In this document: positions 17,047 through 25,531 of the stretch, in pieces
Position numbering within the stretch: the first letter of the stretch is position 1
Layout: the number at the start of each line of letters is the position of its first letter
NCBI RefSeq assembly: GCF_036884255.1
Contig: NZ_CP145605.1
Location: forward strand, 4,526,001 to 4,590,000
Direction: 5' to 3'
From: Paenibacillus tundrae
GTDB lineage: Bacteria > Bacillota > Bacilli > Paenibacillales > Paenibacillaceae
Length of the DNA stretch: 64,000 nucleotides
Notes under the pieces: generated by a model
What the model saw: only the letters and a program-made list of their open reading frames with translations
Databases searched by the model: none
Told to the model about the DNA's origin: nothing
Program-made: the position numbers and the translations under genes

Positions 17047-17149
17047 AATCATCCCCCCACTCTAACTTGTATGTCAAAGTTGTCCATGCTATTCTTATCG
17101 ATTGAACAAGCTTATTTTAGACAGGCATGTAAATGAAGGAGTGACAGCA

Positions 17150-17851
17150 ATGGACATATTTAGCGCTGTTTTTTGGATTGCTTTAGTTAAAATTGTATTT
17201 ATTGATCTCATGTTAGCTGGGGACAATGCCATCGTCATTGGTTTAGCTGCACGTAATCTTCATCCCTCCGTGCAGAAAAAAGCGATCCTATACGGAACAG
17301 TAGGTGCACTCCTTATACGAATTGTAGCAACCGTTGTTGTACTCTGGCTCCTTAAAGTGCCTTGGTTGCTCCTAGCTGGAGGCGTGCTTCTCGTCTGGAT
17401 TGCCTATAAATTGTTAGCGGATCAAGGAGAAGAGCACAGCGATATCCAAGCAGGTAACTCGCTGTGGGTTGCAGTACGCACCATTGTTATCGCAGATGCA
17501 GCCATGGGGCTGGATAATGTCATTGCTGTCGCGGGCGCAGCCGAGCAGCATCTCCTACTCGTTATCCTAGGACTTCTTATTAGCGTACCTATTATCGTGT
17601 GGGGCAGTACGCTGTTCATTAAGCTGATTAATCGTTTTCCATGGATTATTTATCTTGGAGCTATCGTGTTAGGCTACACGGCTACCAATATGATTACGGA
17701 AGAGCATCAGCTTGTGCCTTTCTTCACCGAGCATCCGGCACTGCGAATATTGTTCATTGTTCTAGTCGTTGCCGGCATCGTATTGGCAGGTTATCGAAAA
17801 CGTGTAAATCATGATAAAGCAGTCAAAAAGCATGAGCGCTCTTATTCGTAA
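17150..17851 (+). CDS. TerC family membrane protein (YjbE-like), copy 2
   Basis: Paralogue of the divergent neighbour: 233 residues, about seven membrane helices, motifs M-L-A-G-D-N-A-I-V-I-G-L-A near residue 22 and M-G-L-D-N-V-I-A-V-A-G-A near 120. Start ATG at 17150 (M-D-I-F-S-A-V) has AAGGAG eight bases upstream; the open frame reaching back to 17102 has no site. The C-terminal tail is basic (R-K-R-V, K-K-H-E-R). Likely role in manganese or other metal handling at the membrane, from family knowledge only. The 100-base gap between the two genes is too short for the usual yybP-ykoY manganese riboswitch and none was seen. Confidence 0.82.
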   Translation: MDIFSAVFWIALVKIVFIDLMLAGDNAIVIGLAARNLHPSVQKKAILYGTVGALLIRIVATVVVLWLLKVPWLLLAGGVLLVWIAYKLLADQGEEHSDIQAGNSLWVAVRTIVIADAAMGLDNVIAVAGAAEQHLLLVILGLLISVPIIVWGSTLFIKLINRFPWIIYLGAIVLGYTATNMITEEHQLVPFFTEHPALRILFIVLVVAGIVLAGYRKRVNHDKAVKKHERSYS

Positions 17852-17877
17852 GAAGAGTATATAAATATAAATGGTTT

Positions 17878-17917
17878 AAAAAAAGGACTGGCCGATGATT
17901 GTCGACTAGTCCTTTTT
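17878..17917 (+). terminator. Intrinsic terminator after the second TerC gene
   Basis: AAAAAGGACT pairs with AGTCCTTTTT around an imperfect inner helix; begins 27 bases after the stop. Confidence 0.75.
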
Positions 17918-18016
17918 GTGTTTAACTTTGTCATATTTTAAGATGCGGGTAAACATATTCCTTGTTATGTCTTTCCATCCACTTGAGGTCACTATGAGGA
18001 TTAAATGACGAATTGA

Positions 18017-19258
18017 TTAAAACCAGTCTTCTTTGATTTCAGAGTCGTCACTAGAACTTGCTCCAGTGACAGATTCACCTGCATGTAACACAATCGTTTC
18101 GGTCTGTAGTACAGCTTCGTCGACCCATGCAGTCAGATGACTCATCGTTGCCTCAATTTTATCCACAATGCGGAGATTAGGATTCGTCGTTGGCGATTTG
18201 GGCACAAACAGAGTACAGCAGTCCTCATAAGGCAAAATGGAGATATCGTACGTTCCAATTTGCTTGGACAGCGTAATAATTTCTTGTTTGTCCATCATAA
18301 CTAGCGGTCGCAGCAACGGCAGATCCGTTGCACGTCCAATCACGTTCATGCTGGGAAGTGTCTGACTGGCTACTTGACCTAAGCTATCGCCTGTAATCAA
18401 TGCAAGCGCCCGTTCACGTTCAGCCAGTTTGGTTGCAATCCGCAACATAGAGCGCCGCATCAGCGTAATGATTAAGTTGTCCTGTCCGAGCTGCGTGAAT
18501 GCCGTTTGTATCTCGGTAAACGGAACAAGATGCAGCTTAATCGTTCCCGCATGATCCGCCAGTGCACGGGCGAGGTCAATAACTTTCTCCTTGGCACGCT
18601 GACTTGTGAACGGATAGCTGTAGAAGTGTACACATTCTACTTCGAGTCCACGACGCATCGAAGACCAAGCGGCTACAGGACTATCGATACCACCGGACAA
18701 CAAAAGCATGGCCTTTCCGTTTGTACCTAATGGGAATCCTCCTACAGCAGGTATTACCTCATTGAAAATATAAGTACCCTGCTCACGAATCTCTACGCGC
18801 AGCTCAATATCCGGCTCACGCACATCCACGCTAAGATCCTGAAAGGTTCGGAGAATGGGAGATCCCACCAAATGGTTCATCTCATGCGAGGAATGAGGGA
18901 ACTCTTTCCATACACGGCGAGCATTTACTTTGAAAGTCATACCGCCTTCGAACTCGTGCTTTCTCTCCTCCATAAAAGCAACTGAAGTCTCCACAATGGC
19001 ATCCCGCTCAGAGGGGGTCACTTTAACCGGACTGATCGACATCACGCCGAAAACCCTTTTTAACACCCGAATCAGATCTGTATAGGATTCATTACCGAGA
19101 TCTACATACAGGCGACCAAACTCTTTTCGCAAACTCGCACTAGGGTAAGGCTTGAGCAAGGAACGCACTTGAGTAATGATCGTTTTCTCGAAACGTGCAC
19201 GATTTTTTCCTTTTAACATAAATTCTCCAAAACGGAGAAGTAACATATCGTATTTCAT
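18017..19258 (-). CDS. thiI: tRNA 4-thiouridine synthase ThiI
   Basis: Transfers sulfur from a cysteine desulfurase to uridine 8 of tRNA and, in some organisms, to ThiS for thiamine synthesis. The 413-residue protein has an N-terminal ferredoxin-like and THUMP domain (about 1-165) and an adenylating PP-loop domain with L-L-L-S-G-G-I-D-S-P-V-A (185-196). The later segment Y-E-D-C-C-T-L-F carries the catalytic disulfide cysteine position. There is no C-terminal rhodanese domain, as usual in Bacillota, so a persulfide from the adjacent desulfurase is likely used directly. It starts six bases after the desulfurase stop, matching the nifZ-thiI pair of B. subtilis. Confidence 0.95.
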   Translation of the reverse strand: MKYDMLLLRFGEFMLKGKNRARFEKTIITQVRSLLKPYPSASLRKEFGRLYVDLGNESYTDLIRVLKRVFGVMSISPVKVTPSERDAIVETSVAFMEERKHEFEGGMTFKVNARRVWKEFPHSSHEMNHLVGSPILRTFQDLSVDVREPDIELRVEIREQGTYIFNEVIPAVGGFPLGTNGKAMLLLSGGIDSPVAAWSSMRRGLEVECVHFYSYPFTSQRAKEKVIDLARALADHAGTIKLHLVPFTEIQTAFTQLGQDNLIITLMRRSMLRIATKLAERERALALITGDSLGQVASQTLPSMNVIGRATDLPLLRPLVMMDKQEIITLSKQIGTYDISILPYEDCCTLFVPKSPTTNPNLRIVDKIEATMSHLTAWVDEAVLQTETIVLHAGESVTGASSSDDSEIKEDWF

Positions 19259-19264
19259 CTGACT

Positions 19265-20413
19265 TTACATCCGCCTTTCCAACGGGCGCAATTGCGCCAT
19301 CATCTGATGTATGGCCTGCTTCAGCAGGGTTACATCTTCTTCTGTATGTTCATCACCAAGACTAATGCGTAATCCTCCAGCTGCACAAGCCGCATCTTTG
19401 CCCATCGCGAGCAGTATACGACTTGGTTCAGCAGAACGAGAAGAACATGCTGACTGGGTCGATACCGTAACCCCGAGCTGCTCCAATGTATGAAGCACTA
19501 CTTCGGCTTTCATGCCAGGATATGAGAAATGAATGATATGAGGTGCTCCCTGTTGATCGCTATTCAGCACTAAACCCGGAACTTCCTTAATAAACGCCAT
19601 GATCTGATCACGATACACCGTCACGCGTTCAGCAAATTGGGGTTGACGCTCTACAGCAAGACGTATCGCCTTCGCCATACCTACGAGCAATGCTACATTT
19701 TCCGTCCCTGCTCTCATCCCGTTCTCCTGTGAACCCCCGGATAATAGTGGAGTCAGTTCAATCCCACTGCGCACGTACAAGAGTCCAGCTCCTTTAGGGC
19801 CGCGAAATTTATGAGCAGACAAGCTATATAGGTCGGCATACCAGGAAGCAGGCTTAGCCTCCAGCTTTCCAACGCCCTGCACACCGTCTACATGAAACAA
19901 AACACGGGGAGCTTCTTTCTTGAGTCGTTTACCGATCTCAGCAATCGGGTGAATAGCACCTGTCTCATTGTTGACATGCATTAAGCTTATAAGGACAGTA
20001 TCCGGTCTTAACGCTTCGATAACCTGCTGCGCAGTAACCCTCCCAAGTGAGTCTACAGGAATCCATGTAACGTCCCATCCCCACTGTTGCAATTGGAGGA
20101 AGCTCTCATACACTGATGCATGTTCGGTAGCCGTGGTAATGATGTGTTTGCCTCGTGATTGGTAGCGTAATGCTGCCCCCTTAATCGCGAGATTGTTGCT
20201 TTCCGTTGCACCCGAGGTGAAAATGATCTCTTCAGGCCTAACCCCGATTGCTGTAGCACAACCAGCTCTCGCTCGCCGTAATAGTTGGTGTGCTCGCTCA
20301 CCATAGCCATGGATGGATGAAGGATTACCATACTGAGCCTCCATCACTTCAGCTATAGTTCGTACGACATCTGGATCTGGAGGCGTCGTCGCTGCATAAT
20401 CAAAATATTTCAA
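19265..20413 (-). CDS. nifZ: Cysteine desulfurase (NifZ/IscS type)
   Basis: PLP enzyme converting cysteine to alanine and an enzyme-bound persulfide, here dedicated to ThiI. The 382-residue product starts Y-F-D-Y-A-A-T-T-P. It has the substrate segment G-A-T-E-S-N-N-L-A near residue 68, PLP Lys202 in S-A-H-K-F, and the persulfide Cys323 in S-T-Q-S-A-C-S-S-R. The short active-site loop fits class I desulfurases. A TTG start at 20413 is chosen from family N-termini; AAGGAGG is 12 bases upstream, a long spacing, so the exact start is uncertain. Immediately upstream of thiI in one operon. Confidence 0.93.
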   Translation of the reverse strand: MKYFDYAATTPPDPDVVRTIAEVMEAQYGNPSSIHGYGERAHQLLRRARAGCATAIGVRPEEIIFTSGATESNNLAIKGAALRYQSRGKHIITTATEHASVYESFLQLQQWGWDVTWIPVDSLGRVTAQQVIEALRPDTVLISLMHVNNETGAIHPIAEIGKRLKKEAPRVLFHVDGVQGVGKLEAKPASWYADLYSLSAHKFRGPKGAGLLYVRSGIELTPLLSGGSQENGMRAGTENVALLVGMAKAIRLAVERQPQFAERVTVYRDQIMAFIKEVPGLVLNSDQQGAPHIIHFSYPGMKAEVVLHTLEQLGVTVSTQSACSSRSAEPSRILLAMGKDAACAAGGLRISLGDEHTEEDVTLLKQAIHQMMAQLRPLERRM

Positions 20414-20588
20414 AACGAGGTTAAACCTCCTTATCGTCTGCACTCAAACTTCATGATTCTACAGTGAGCATTGTAACATGATACCGCTCCAACACAAAAA
20501 GACCAAACAGAAACAGGTAGAAACGCCCCTTCAAGTTCCTGAATTGATCTTTTGGCTGGACTCACTGTATATGCATTTCATTCAAAAG

Positions 20589-21350
20589 TTATAGCGTATA
20601 TTTTGCTTGCGCCTTCTCTACCTTTGCGATATAAGCTTGCGTCTCGGTAGGCAGAAGCTTCAGTGCATTCATCAGTTCAGTGTCATTGGATACGCCCAAG
20701 CGTGATACACGTCCAGGTCCTGCATTGTACGCGGCGAGAGCCATCTTCACTTCTCCACCAAAACGTTGAAGCTGAAGAGAAAGATACTTCGTTCCCCCAT
20801 CAATATTCTGCGCAGGGTCGAATGAATTGCTTACTCCGAGGCCAGCAGCCGTTCCGTCCATCAATTGCATTAAGCCTTTGGCTCCTGCTGAGGAAACAAC
20901 GTTTGGATTAAAATTGGATTCTGTATCGATCACGGCCTTGATTAACGACTCAGGCACGCCATACTTGGCACTCGCTGCCGCAATTAAGGAATCATAATCG
21001 GTAGGTACAGTCTCTTCCCCATTCGTTGACACTGCATCCAACAGAGACGTAAGAGATACAGATGGACTGCTGCTTGTAGAAGCGGTTAAAGGTGTACCCG
21101 AATCTGAACTGTACTGGCTGCCCAATTGCAACCATAATAACCCGTCATTGGATCGTTTGGACAAACCAAGAGATGCTGAAGATGCCTCGCTACTGCTAGT
21201 CCCCCGGTTTCCAGTGCCTAATAGCCCGTCCATCATATTAGCAAAATCTACAGAGGAATTGACCGCTCCGGCTGACCCGCTTGATGGATTGGCAACGTTG
21301 GACAATTGCAGTTCAAGCAACTGCCGTGACCCACTGGGATCAATCTGCAT
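20589..21350 (-). CDS. Lytic transglycosylase, CwlQ/YjbJ-like
   Basis: Peptidoglycan lytic transglycosylase with an SLT (goose-lysozyme-like) domain. The 253-residue protein has a Ser/Thr/Gly-rich non-conserved N-terminal half (1-110) and a catalytic domain (about 115-253) with Glu144 in V-I-D-T-E-S-N-F, then S-S-A-G-A-K-G-L-M-Q-L-M and A-A-Y-N-A-G-P-G. B. subtilis CwlQ (YjbJ) is a close functional model. No signal peptide is visible, so export would be unconventional or depend on a phage-like or flagellar route. ATG at 21350 follows GGGAGTGG by eight bases; a GTG four codons earlier is too close to the site. Confidence 0.85.
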   Translation of the reverse strand: MQIDPSGSRQLLELQLSNVANPSSGSAGAVNSSVDFANMMDGLLGTGNRGTSSSEASSASLGLSKRSNDGLLWLQLGSQYSSDSGTPLTASTSSSPSVSLTSLLDAVSTNGEETVPTDYDSLIAAASAKYGVPESLIKAVIDTESNFNPNVVSSAGAKGLMQLMDGTAAGLGVSNSFDPAQNIDGGTKYLSLQLQRFGGEVKMALAAYNAGPGRVSRLGVSNDTELMNALKLLPTETQAYIAKVEKAQAKYTL

Positions 21351-21470
21351 GTGTATATCCACTCCCGTAATTTAAAACTATATTCTGCCTTTATTCTACA
21401 TCGTTTTACATGAATCTGCCATCATTTTCAAAAAAATAAACACAGATATACTCTCTTTTGCACATAGACG

Positions 21471-21512
21471 AAAAAAACCTTCTCCATTCCCCGAATAGGG
21501 AACAGAAAAGGT
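21471..21512 (-). terminator. Intrinsic terminator after the DUF4190-like gene
   Basis: ACCTT...GTTCCC pairs with GGGAAT...AAGGT around a short loop; on the minus strand a T7 run follows. Begins about 60 bases past the stop at 21572. Confidence 0.7.
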
Positions 21513-21571
21513 CATCATATTAAAGTACTGTGTTCGTTTAAAGAAGATGCAAGAGGGACGACCCTCTGCTC

Positions 21572-21976
21572 TTATCGCGCGAAAGGAATCATGAAGAAAT
21601 AACTGAGTGTAGCTACAATGCCTAGCCCCATAGACCAAGCACCTGCCGTTTTACGGCCGTTTACAAAAGCATAATAACCAAGTACAGCCGCAACGGGTCC
21701 AAGCACGATAGACCACATGAACAATGATGCGATCCCTGAGGCCAATCCAACATAGCCCGCAACCCTGCCTGTAGACTCCATCACTGCATCTGCCTCATGA
21801 TTTTCCTGCGTACTTACGGGACGTTCAGAACGCTCCGTATGCACAGCCGTTGGGGGAGCAACCTCGGCACCATATTCTTCCCGATGTTCACGTCTTGGAT
21901 AATCAACGCGTTCACGAGACTTCTTGTCCTCAGATTCAGAGCGCTTAAGCAAAAGATCTTTGTAATCATTTTTCAT
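21572..21976 (-). CDS. Small membrane protein with charged N-terminus (DUF4190-like)
   Basis: A 134-residue protein: residues 1-65 are hydrophilic and strongly charged (R-R-E-H-R-E-E-Y), and residues about 70-134 form two or three membrane segments with the Gly-rich pattern V-A-G-Y-V-G-L-A-S-G-I-A-S and V-L-G-Y-Y-A-F-V-N-G-R-K-T-A-G-A-W that recalls DUF4190. GGAGGTG lies eight bases before the ATG. Function unknown. Confidence 0.6.
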   Translation of the reverse strand: MKNDYKDLLLKRSESEDKKSRERVDYPRREHREEYGAEVAPPTAVHTERSERPVSTQENHEADAVMESTGRVAGYVGLASGIASLFMWSIVLGPVAAVLGYYAFVNGRKTAGAWSMGLGIVATLSYFFMIPFAR

Positions 21977-22011
21977 TACTAAGCACCTCCATTAAGAATG
22001 GGAATGACTGC

Positions 22012-22230
22012 TCATTTGGGTTTGAACGTGTGACAGCATGTGGCAGAGGATGTTCGTGCATGATCGTGATGATCGGAATCAAACGTCTCTCCAGCAAATT
22101 CCTCATGTAGGCGGCGGGTAGCATGCTGATCGATATCAATCATGATGGCATCCGCCTGACAGAAGTTATTCTCGCCCCAGTAGTTACAGTTAGAGACACT
22201 GCATTTAACGATTGGCTTTTCTTGACTCAT
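22012..22230 (-). CDS. DUF1540 small cysteine-rich protein
   Basis: A 72-residue protein with the DUF1540 pattern V-K-C-x4-C-x-Y-W-x6-C (Cys10, Cys15, Cys24) plus C-C near residue 65, so probably metal binding. Homologues are common in spore formers. The acidic/His-rich middle (S-D-H-H-D-H-A-R) is unusual for so small a protein. Start ATG follows GAGGTG. Role unknown. Confidence 0.75.
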   Translation of the reverse strand: MSQEKPIVKCSVSNCNYWGENNFCQADAIMIDIDQHATRRLHEEFAGETFDSDHHDHARTSSATCCHTFKPK

Positions 22231-22338
22231 TATTTATCACCTCGCACCTATTGTCTCCACGGTAATAATCAGCTATTCCCGTTCAAAATGTCAGATGATG
22301 ACATGAATTCCCCTCTCGTAGCTATTTAGTGAGAACGC

Positions 22339-22364
22339 AAAAAAACCGCCAAAATCGGCGGTTT
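22339..22364 (-). terminator. Intrinsic terminator after the YpuI-like gene
   Basis: AACCGCC pairs with GGCGGTT around a short loop, followed on the minus strand by T7. Begins about 40 bases past the stop at 22402. Confidence 0.8.
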
Positions 22365-22401
22365 CATTCATTGATATAGTTAGTCTACATGTAGTCTACA
22401 C

Positions 22402-22908
22402 TTAGGCGTGGTTACGTTGATTCTGCATCCGACGCTGAGTCAAGTAATCACTCTCATAGAACGCCAAGTCGTCGCGCAATTCTTCATACGTTTTGGAGAT
22501 CTCAAGAATGACGTCACGCACTGCACGGATAGGCTTGTCACGGAAACGAATTGCATCTTGCCCTGTGTAAGCATATCTGCCGTCTTCAGAGTAACATTCA
22601 TTTTTGGGATAGAAAAAGCTATTTACACTTTGGTGGTACGTATTATAAAGCGCCTTTTCCGCAAAATCGATATCGAAATTAGCACGACGCAGCACAACGC
22701 CAAGTTTTTCGTAAGAAACTTCAGAAAAAACAAGCAAATGACGGAGATCCGAAAGAAATCCTTTGTAGAACGTTGTTGATTCTTCCGTCTGATTCTGATC
22801 CAGTTCAGGCAAAGCATTTTCGTTCAAAAATTGTTCAATCCGATCGATAGCAGGTTTTAACTTTTCCCTAGTTGACTCACAAATTTTCTGTACATTGGCT
22901 GCTGACAT
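22402..22908 (-). CDS. YpuI-like protein (DUF3907)
   Basis: A 168-residue mostly helical cytoplasmic protein. The call to DUF3907 (B. subtilis YpuI) is from length and the segments F-Y-K-G-F-L-S-D-L-R-H-L-L-V-F-S-E and F-F-Y-P-K-N-E-C-Y-S-E-D-G-R-Y-A-Y-T-G. Single-gene unit with AGGGGGAG before the ATG and a terminator after. No function assigned. Confidence 0.6.
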   Translation of the reverse strand: MSAANVQKICESTREKLKPAIDRIEQFLNENALPELDQNQTEESTTFYKGFLSDLRHLLVFSEVSYEKLGVVLRRANFDIDFAEKALYNTYHQSVNSFFYPKNECYSEDGRYAYTGQDAIRFRDKPIRAVRDVILEISKTYEELRDDLAFYESDYLTQRRMQNQRNHA

Positions 22909-23199
22909 AAAGGTAGCTCCCCCTTAAATAAGTCCTTACATATAGGTAGGTCGGGCGGTGAATTTCACCTGACCTTCAATTCTCAGGTACTATCCTACCA
23001 TAAAAAGCTGACGAGCGGTATCCCATAATCCAACCGGTGTCTACATGTGTTCGACGATCTTAATTGCAAAATGCTACGCATGGTCTAGATCTGCATAAAA
23101 ATATCTGCTTTTCCTAACGATAGAACTATGCACGGACAACGATGAGACCTGAGCACGGTTCAGATTATTGTCCCAATTACAGAGGAGGTTATCATCCCG

Positions 23200-25086
23200 A
23201 TGTCTAAACCAAAATGGATTAACTGGGTTATTGCTGCAGGTGTAGGAACGCTTGCTCTAACCCTGCTACTACCAACATCCAATCGCACGCTGCCAGAGCA
23301 TAGTGCATTACCTGATACTCCTCACGTGGAGCAAGGGAATAAACAGCGCCTGAAAGTTCAAGACGTGAAAGCTACGGATCTCCTCACTCGAATGGATGCA
23401 AAGCAGCATCTAAGCACCATGTTAGAGAAAACCTCCAGCATGTCAGATTCAGAATTGCGTAAATATGTGCAAGACCTTCAACAATCTCACAAACACATCC
23501 ATTCTCTCCTGTTCATGGACAATAAATCAGGTTCACAGCGCCATCAGTTCGGCAAAGATCTGCCAAAAGGAAGTAAATTGGAGCAACAACGCTTCGATCA
23601 TTCTCTTAGCCTAGCCAAAAAAGCCGTTATGAAACGCCAAAGCTTCGAGTCTTCTTCATTTTCCATGGGTAAAGAAAAGTATTTTGTGTTAGGCCAGCCT
23701 TCCAAGGATGGCAAGCAAGCCATCATCGCTTTATTCAGCCAAAACGTGCTTAACGCGGTGGAACAGCATCAACGTAAAAATCTACGTATGATTCCTTACC
23801 CTCGGGAAGGCAAATTCAAAATTGAATCGGTGCACCCAGATACCTTAAACGAAATTACGGTCAAAACAGGGCATGATAACGCAAATGCCAGCCACTTTTA
23901 TGAGAATGAAATCGTAATTCGTTTTCGACAGGAGCCGGGCGAACGTGACATGCGCATCATCAAATCTGACTTGCGAACACAGTCTGCTCGCAAATTGGGA
24001 TACACGTATGTTTTCCGGTCAGAACATATGAATTATGAACAGCTGCATTCCTATTTTGATCGTAAATGGAATCCACTTTATATGGAACCCCACTTCATGT
24101 ATTTAACCAATGAGACACTGACTGAAAAGGACAATTCGGCGGAGGTCACCGTTCCTAATGATATTTTGTTTACCGATTACCAATGGAACCTGCCTGCAAT
24201 TGAAACCAACCGAGGGTGGAATATTTCAAAAGGGAACAAGGATGTTATTGTTGCCGTGGTGGATACTGGGGTAGATATCAATCACCCTGATCTCAAAGGA
24301 AAGCTGCTTAAGGGATACAATGTGATCGACCCTACTAACGAACCTCTTGATGATGTCGGTCATGGTACGCACGTTGCTGGAATTATCGGGGCGATTGTTA
24401 ACAACAATGAGGGTGTAGCAGGAATGAGCTGGTACAATAATGTACTTCCGGTAAAAGTTCTGGATAGCTCGGGTTCAGGCACGACTTATGCTGTTGCTGA
24501 GGGGATTATCTGGGCAGCAGACCATGGAGCTAAGGTCATTAACATGAGCTTAGGAAACTATGCAGATGCTCAGTTTCTTCATGATGCAATCAAATATGCG
24601 TTTGACCGCGATATTGTGCTGATTGCCGCCACAGGCAACGATAATACAGAACGTCCTGGATATCCGGCTGCCTATCCCGAAGTATTCGCTGTATCTGCTA
24701 CTGACCCTGACATGAATAAAGCTTCCTACTCCAACTATGGCGACTACGTTGATGTTATGGCACCAGGTACCAGCATTGCGAGCACCTATCCTGATAACCA
24801 GTATGCTGCATTGTCGGGAACATCCATGGCGAGTCCCCACGTGGCCGCACTTGCAGGATTAATTCGTTCGATCAACCCTGACTTAACGAATACCGAAGTG
24901 ATGGATCTCATGCGTCAGAGCGTGATTGATCTCGGCGATCCTGGACACGATAAATATTATGGATACGGTCAAGTGGATGTCTACAAAGCGCTTCAAGCCG
25001 CATCGAGCAATAGTGCCCCCCTGCAATTCTGGCCACAACATGTGAGACAGCAAATGGACAATACCATGAAGAAATATACGAAGTAG
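23200..25086 (+). CDS. Secreted S8 subtilisin-like serine protease
   Basis: A 628-residue subtilase. Residues about 9-27 are a signal peptide or anchor; about 28-310 form a long N-terminal region with a propeptide-like segment (P-G-E-R-D-M-R-I-I-K). The catalytic domain (about 320-605) has Asp355 in V-A-V-V-D-T-G-V-D, His388 in G-H-G-T-H-V-A-G, oxyanion Asn480 in A-T-G-N-D-N, and Ser542 in S-G-T-S-M-A-S-P-H. All active-site residues are present. Closest in pattern to thermitase-type enzymes. AGAGGAGG precedes the ATG by 11 bases. The large upstream region exceeds that of classical subtilisins and may have a regulatory role. Confidence 0.9.
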   Translation: MSKPKWINWVIAAGVGTLALTLLLPTSNRTLPEHSALPDTPHVEQGNKQRLKVQDVKATDLLTRMDAKQHLSTMLEKTSSMSDSELRKYVQDLQQSHKHIHSLLFMDNKSGSQRHQFGKDLPKGSKLEQQRFDHSLSLAKKAVMKRQSFESSSFSMGKEKYFVLGQPSKDGKQAIIALFSQNVLNAVEQHQRKNLRMIPYPREGKFKIESVHPDTLNEITVKTGHDNANASHFYENEIVIRFRQEPGERDMRIIKSDLRTQSARKLGYTYVFRSEHMNYEQLHSYFDRKWNPLYMEPHFMYLTNETLTEKDNSAEVTVPNDILFTDYQWNLPAIETNRGWNISKGNKDVIVAVVDTGVDINHPDLKGKLLKGYNVIDPTNEPLDDVGHGTHVAGIIGAIVNNNEGVAGMSWYNNVLPVKVLDSSGSGTTYAVAEGIIWAADHGAKVINMSLGNYADAQFLHDAIKYAFDRDIVLIAATGNDNTERPGYPAAYPEVFAVSATDPDMNKASYSNYGDYVDVMAPGTSIASTYPDNQYAALSGTSMASPHVAALAGLIRSINPDLTNTEVMDLMRQSVIDLGDPGHDKYYGYGQVDVYKALQAASSNSAPLQFWPQHVRQQMDNTMKKYTK

Positions 25087-25109
25087 TGTTTATTTATGTT
25101 CGACAACAA

Positions 25110-25146
25110 CAAAAGCAGCTGCGCCCCCGGGCGTATGCTGCTTTTT
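25110..25146 (+). terminator. Intrinsic terminator after the subtilase gene
   Basis: AAAGCAGC and GCTGCTTTTT arms enclose a second GC-rich CGCCC/GGGCG stem; a T5 run follows. Confidence 0.8.
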
Positions 25147-25188
25147 GATATGGTATCAAATTATCATTCCCGGGGGCTTAGGCTGCGC

Positions 25189-25446
25189 TTAACGTTTACG
25201 TGAAGCTGTACGGGATTTGCTTGATTTTTTGGCGGATTTTTTCTTGCCATTGTGGCTGGAAACATAACCTGTTTCTTCTTCTCTTATAACGACTGGGTAC
25301 ATATGGTGAGGAATCGGCACACAGTGGTGCTTCTTGATAACCTCAATCGGATGAATTACAGGTACGATTTGTGGAATGTAGTAGTCTTGCACAACCTGGA
25401 TAGGATCACAGACAATCGGGCAAACCGGTGGACAGAAATGGTTCAT
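25189..25446 (-). CDS. CotD-like spore coat protein
   Basis: An 85-residue protein rich in Cys, His, Pro, Val and Ile at its N-terminus (N-H-F-C-P-P-V-C-P-I-V-C-D-P, K-K-H-H-C-V-P-I-P-H-H-M-Y-P) and in Lys/Ser/Arg at its C-terminus. That composition and the repeated P-V-I-H-P-I motif resemble CotD-family inner coat proteins. AAAGGGAG lies about 11 bases before the ATG. A mother-cell sporulation promoter is expected but none was identified. Low-complexity sequence makes the family call tentative. Confidence 0.6.
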   Translation of the reverse strand: MNHFCPPVCPIVCDPIQVVQDYYIPQIVPVIHPIEVIKKHHCVPIPHHMYPVVIREEETGYVSSHNGKKKSAKKSSKSRTASRKR

Positions 25447-25531
25447 TTCAAAACCAACTCCCTTTCAAGTGATACTATAACGTATTGCATTAGGACGAAA
25501 GTGGATTGGATGTATGTCCATTTTTGAGAAA

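Noticed and set aside
17047-17149. Possible yybP-ykoY manganese riboswitch before the second TerC gene
   Set aside because: The gap is only about 100 bases, shared by two divergent genes, and the conserved loops of that riboswitch were not found.
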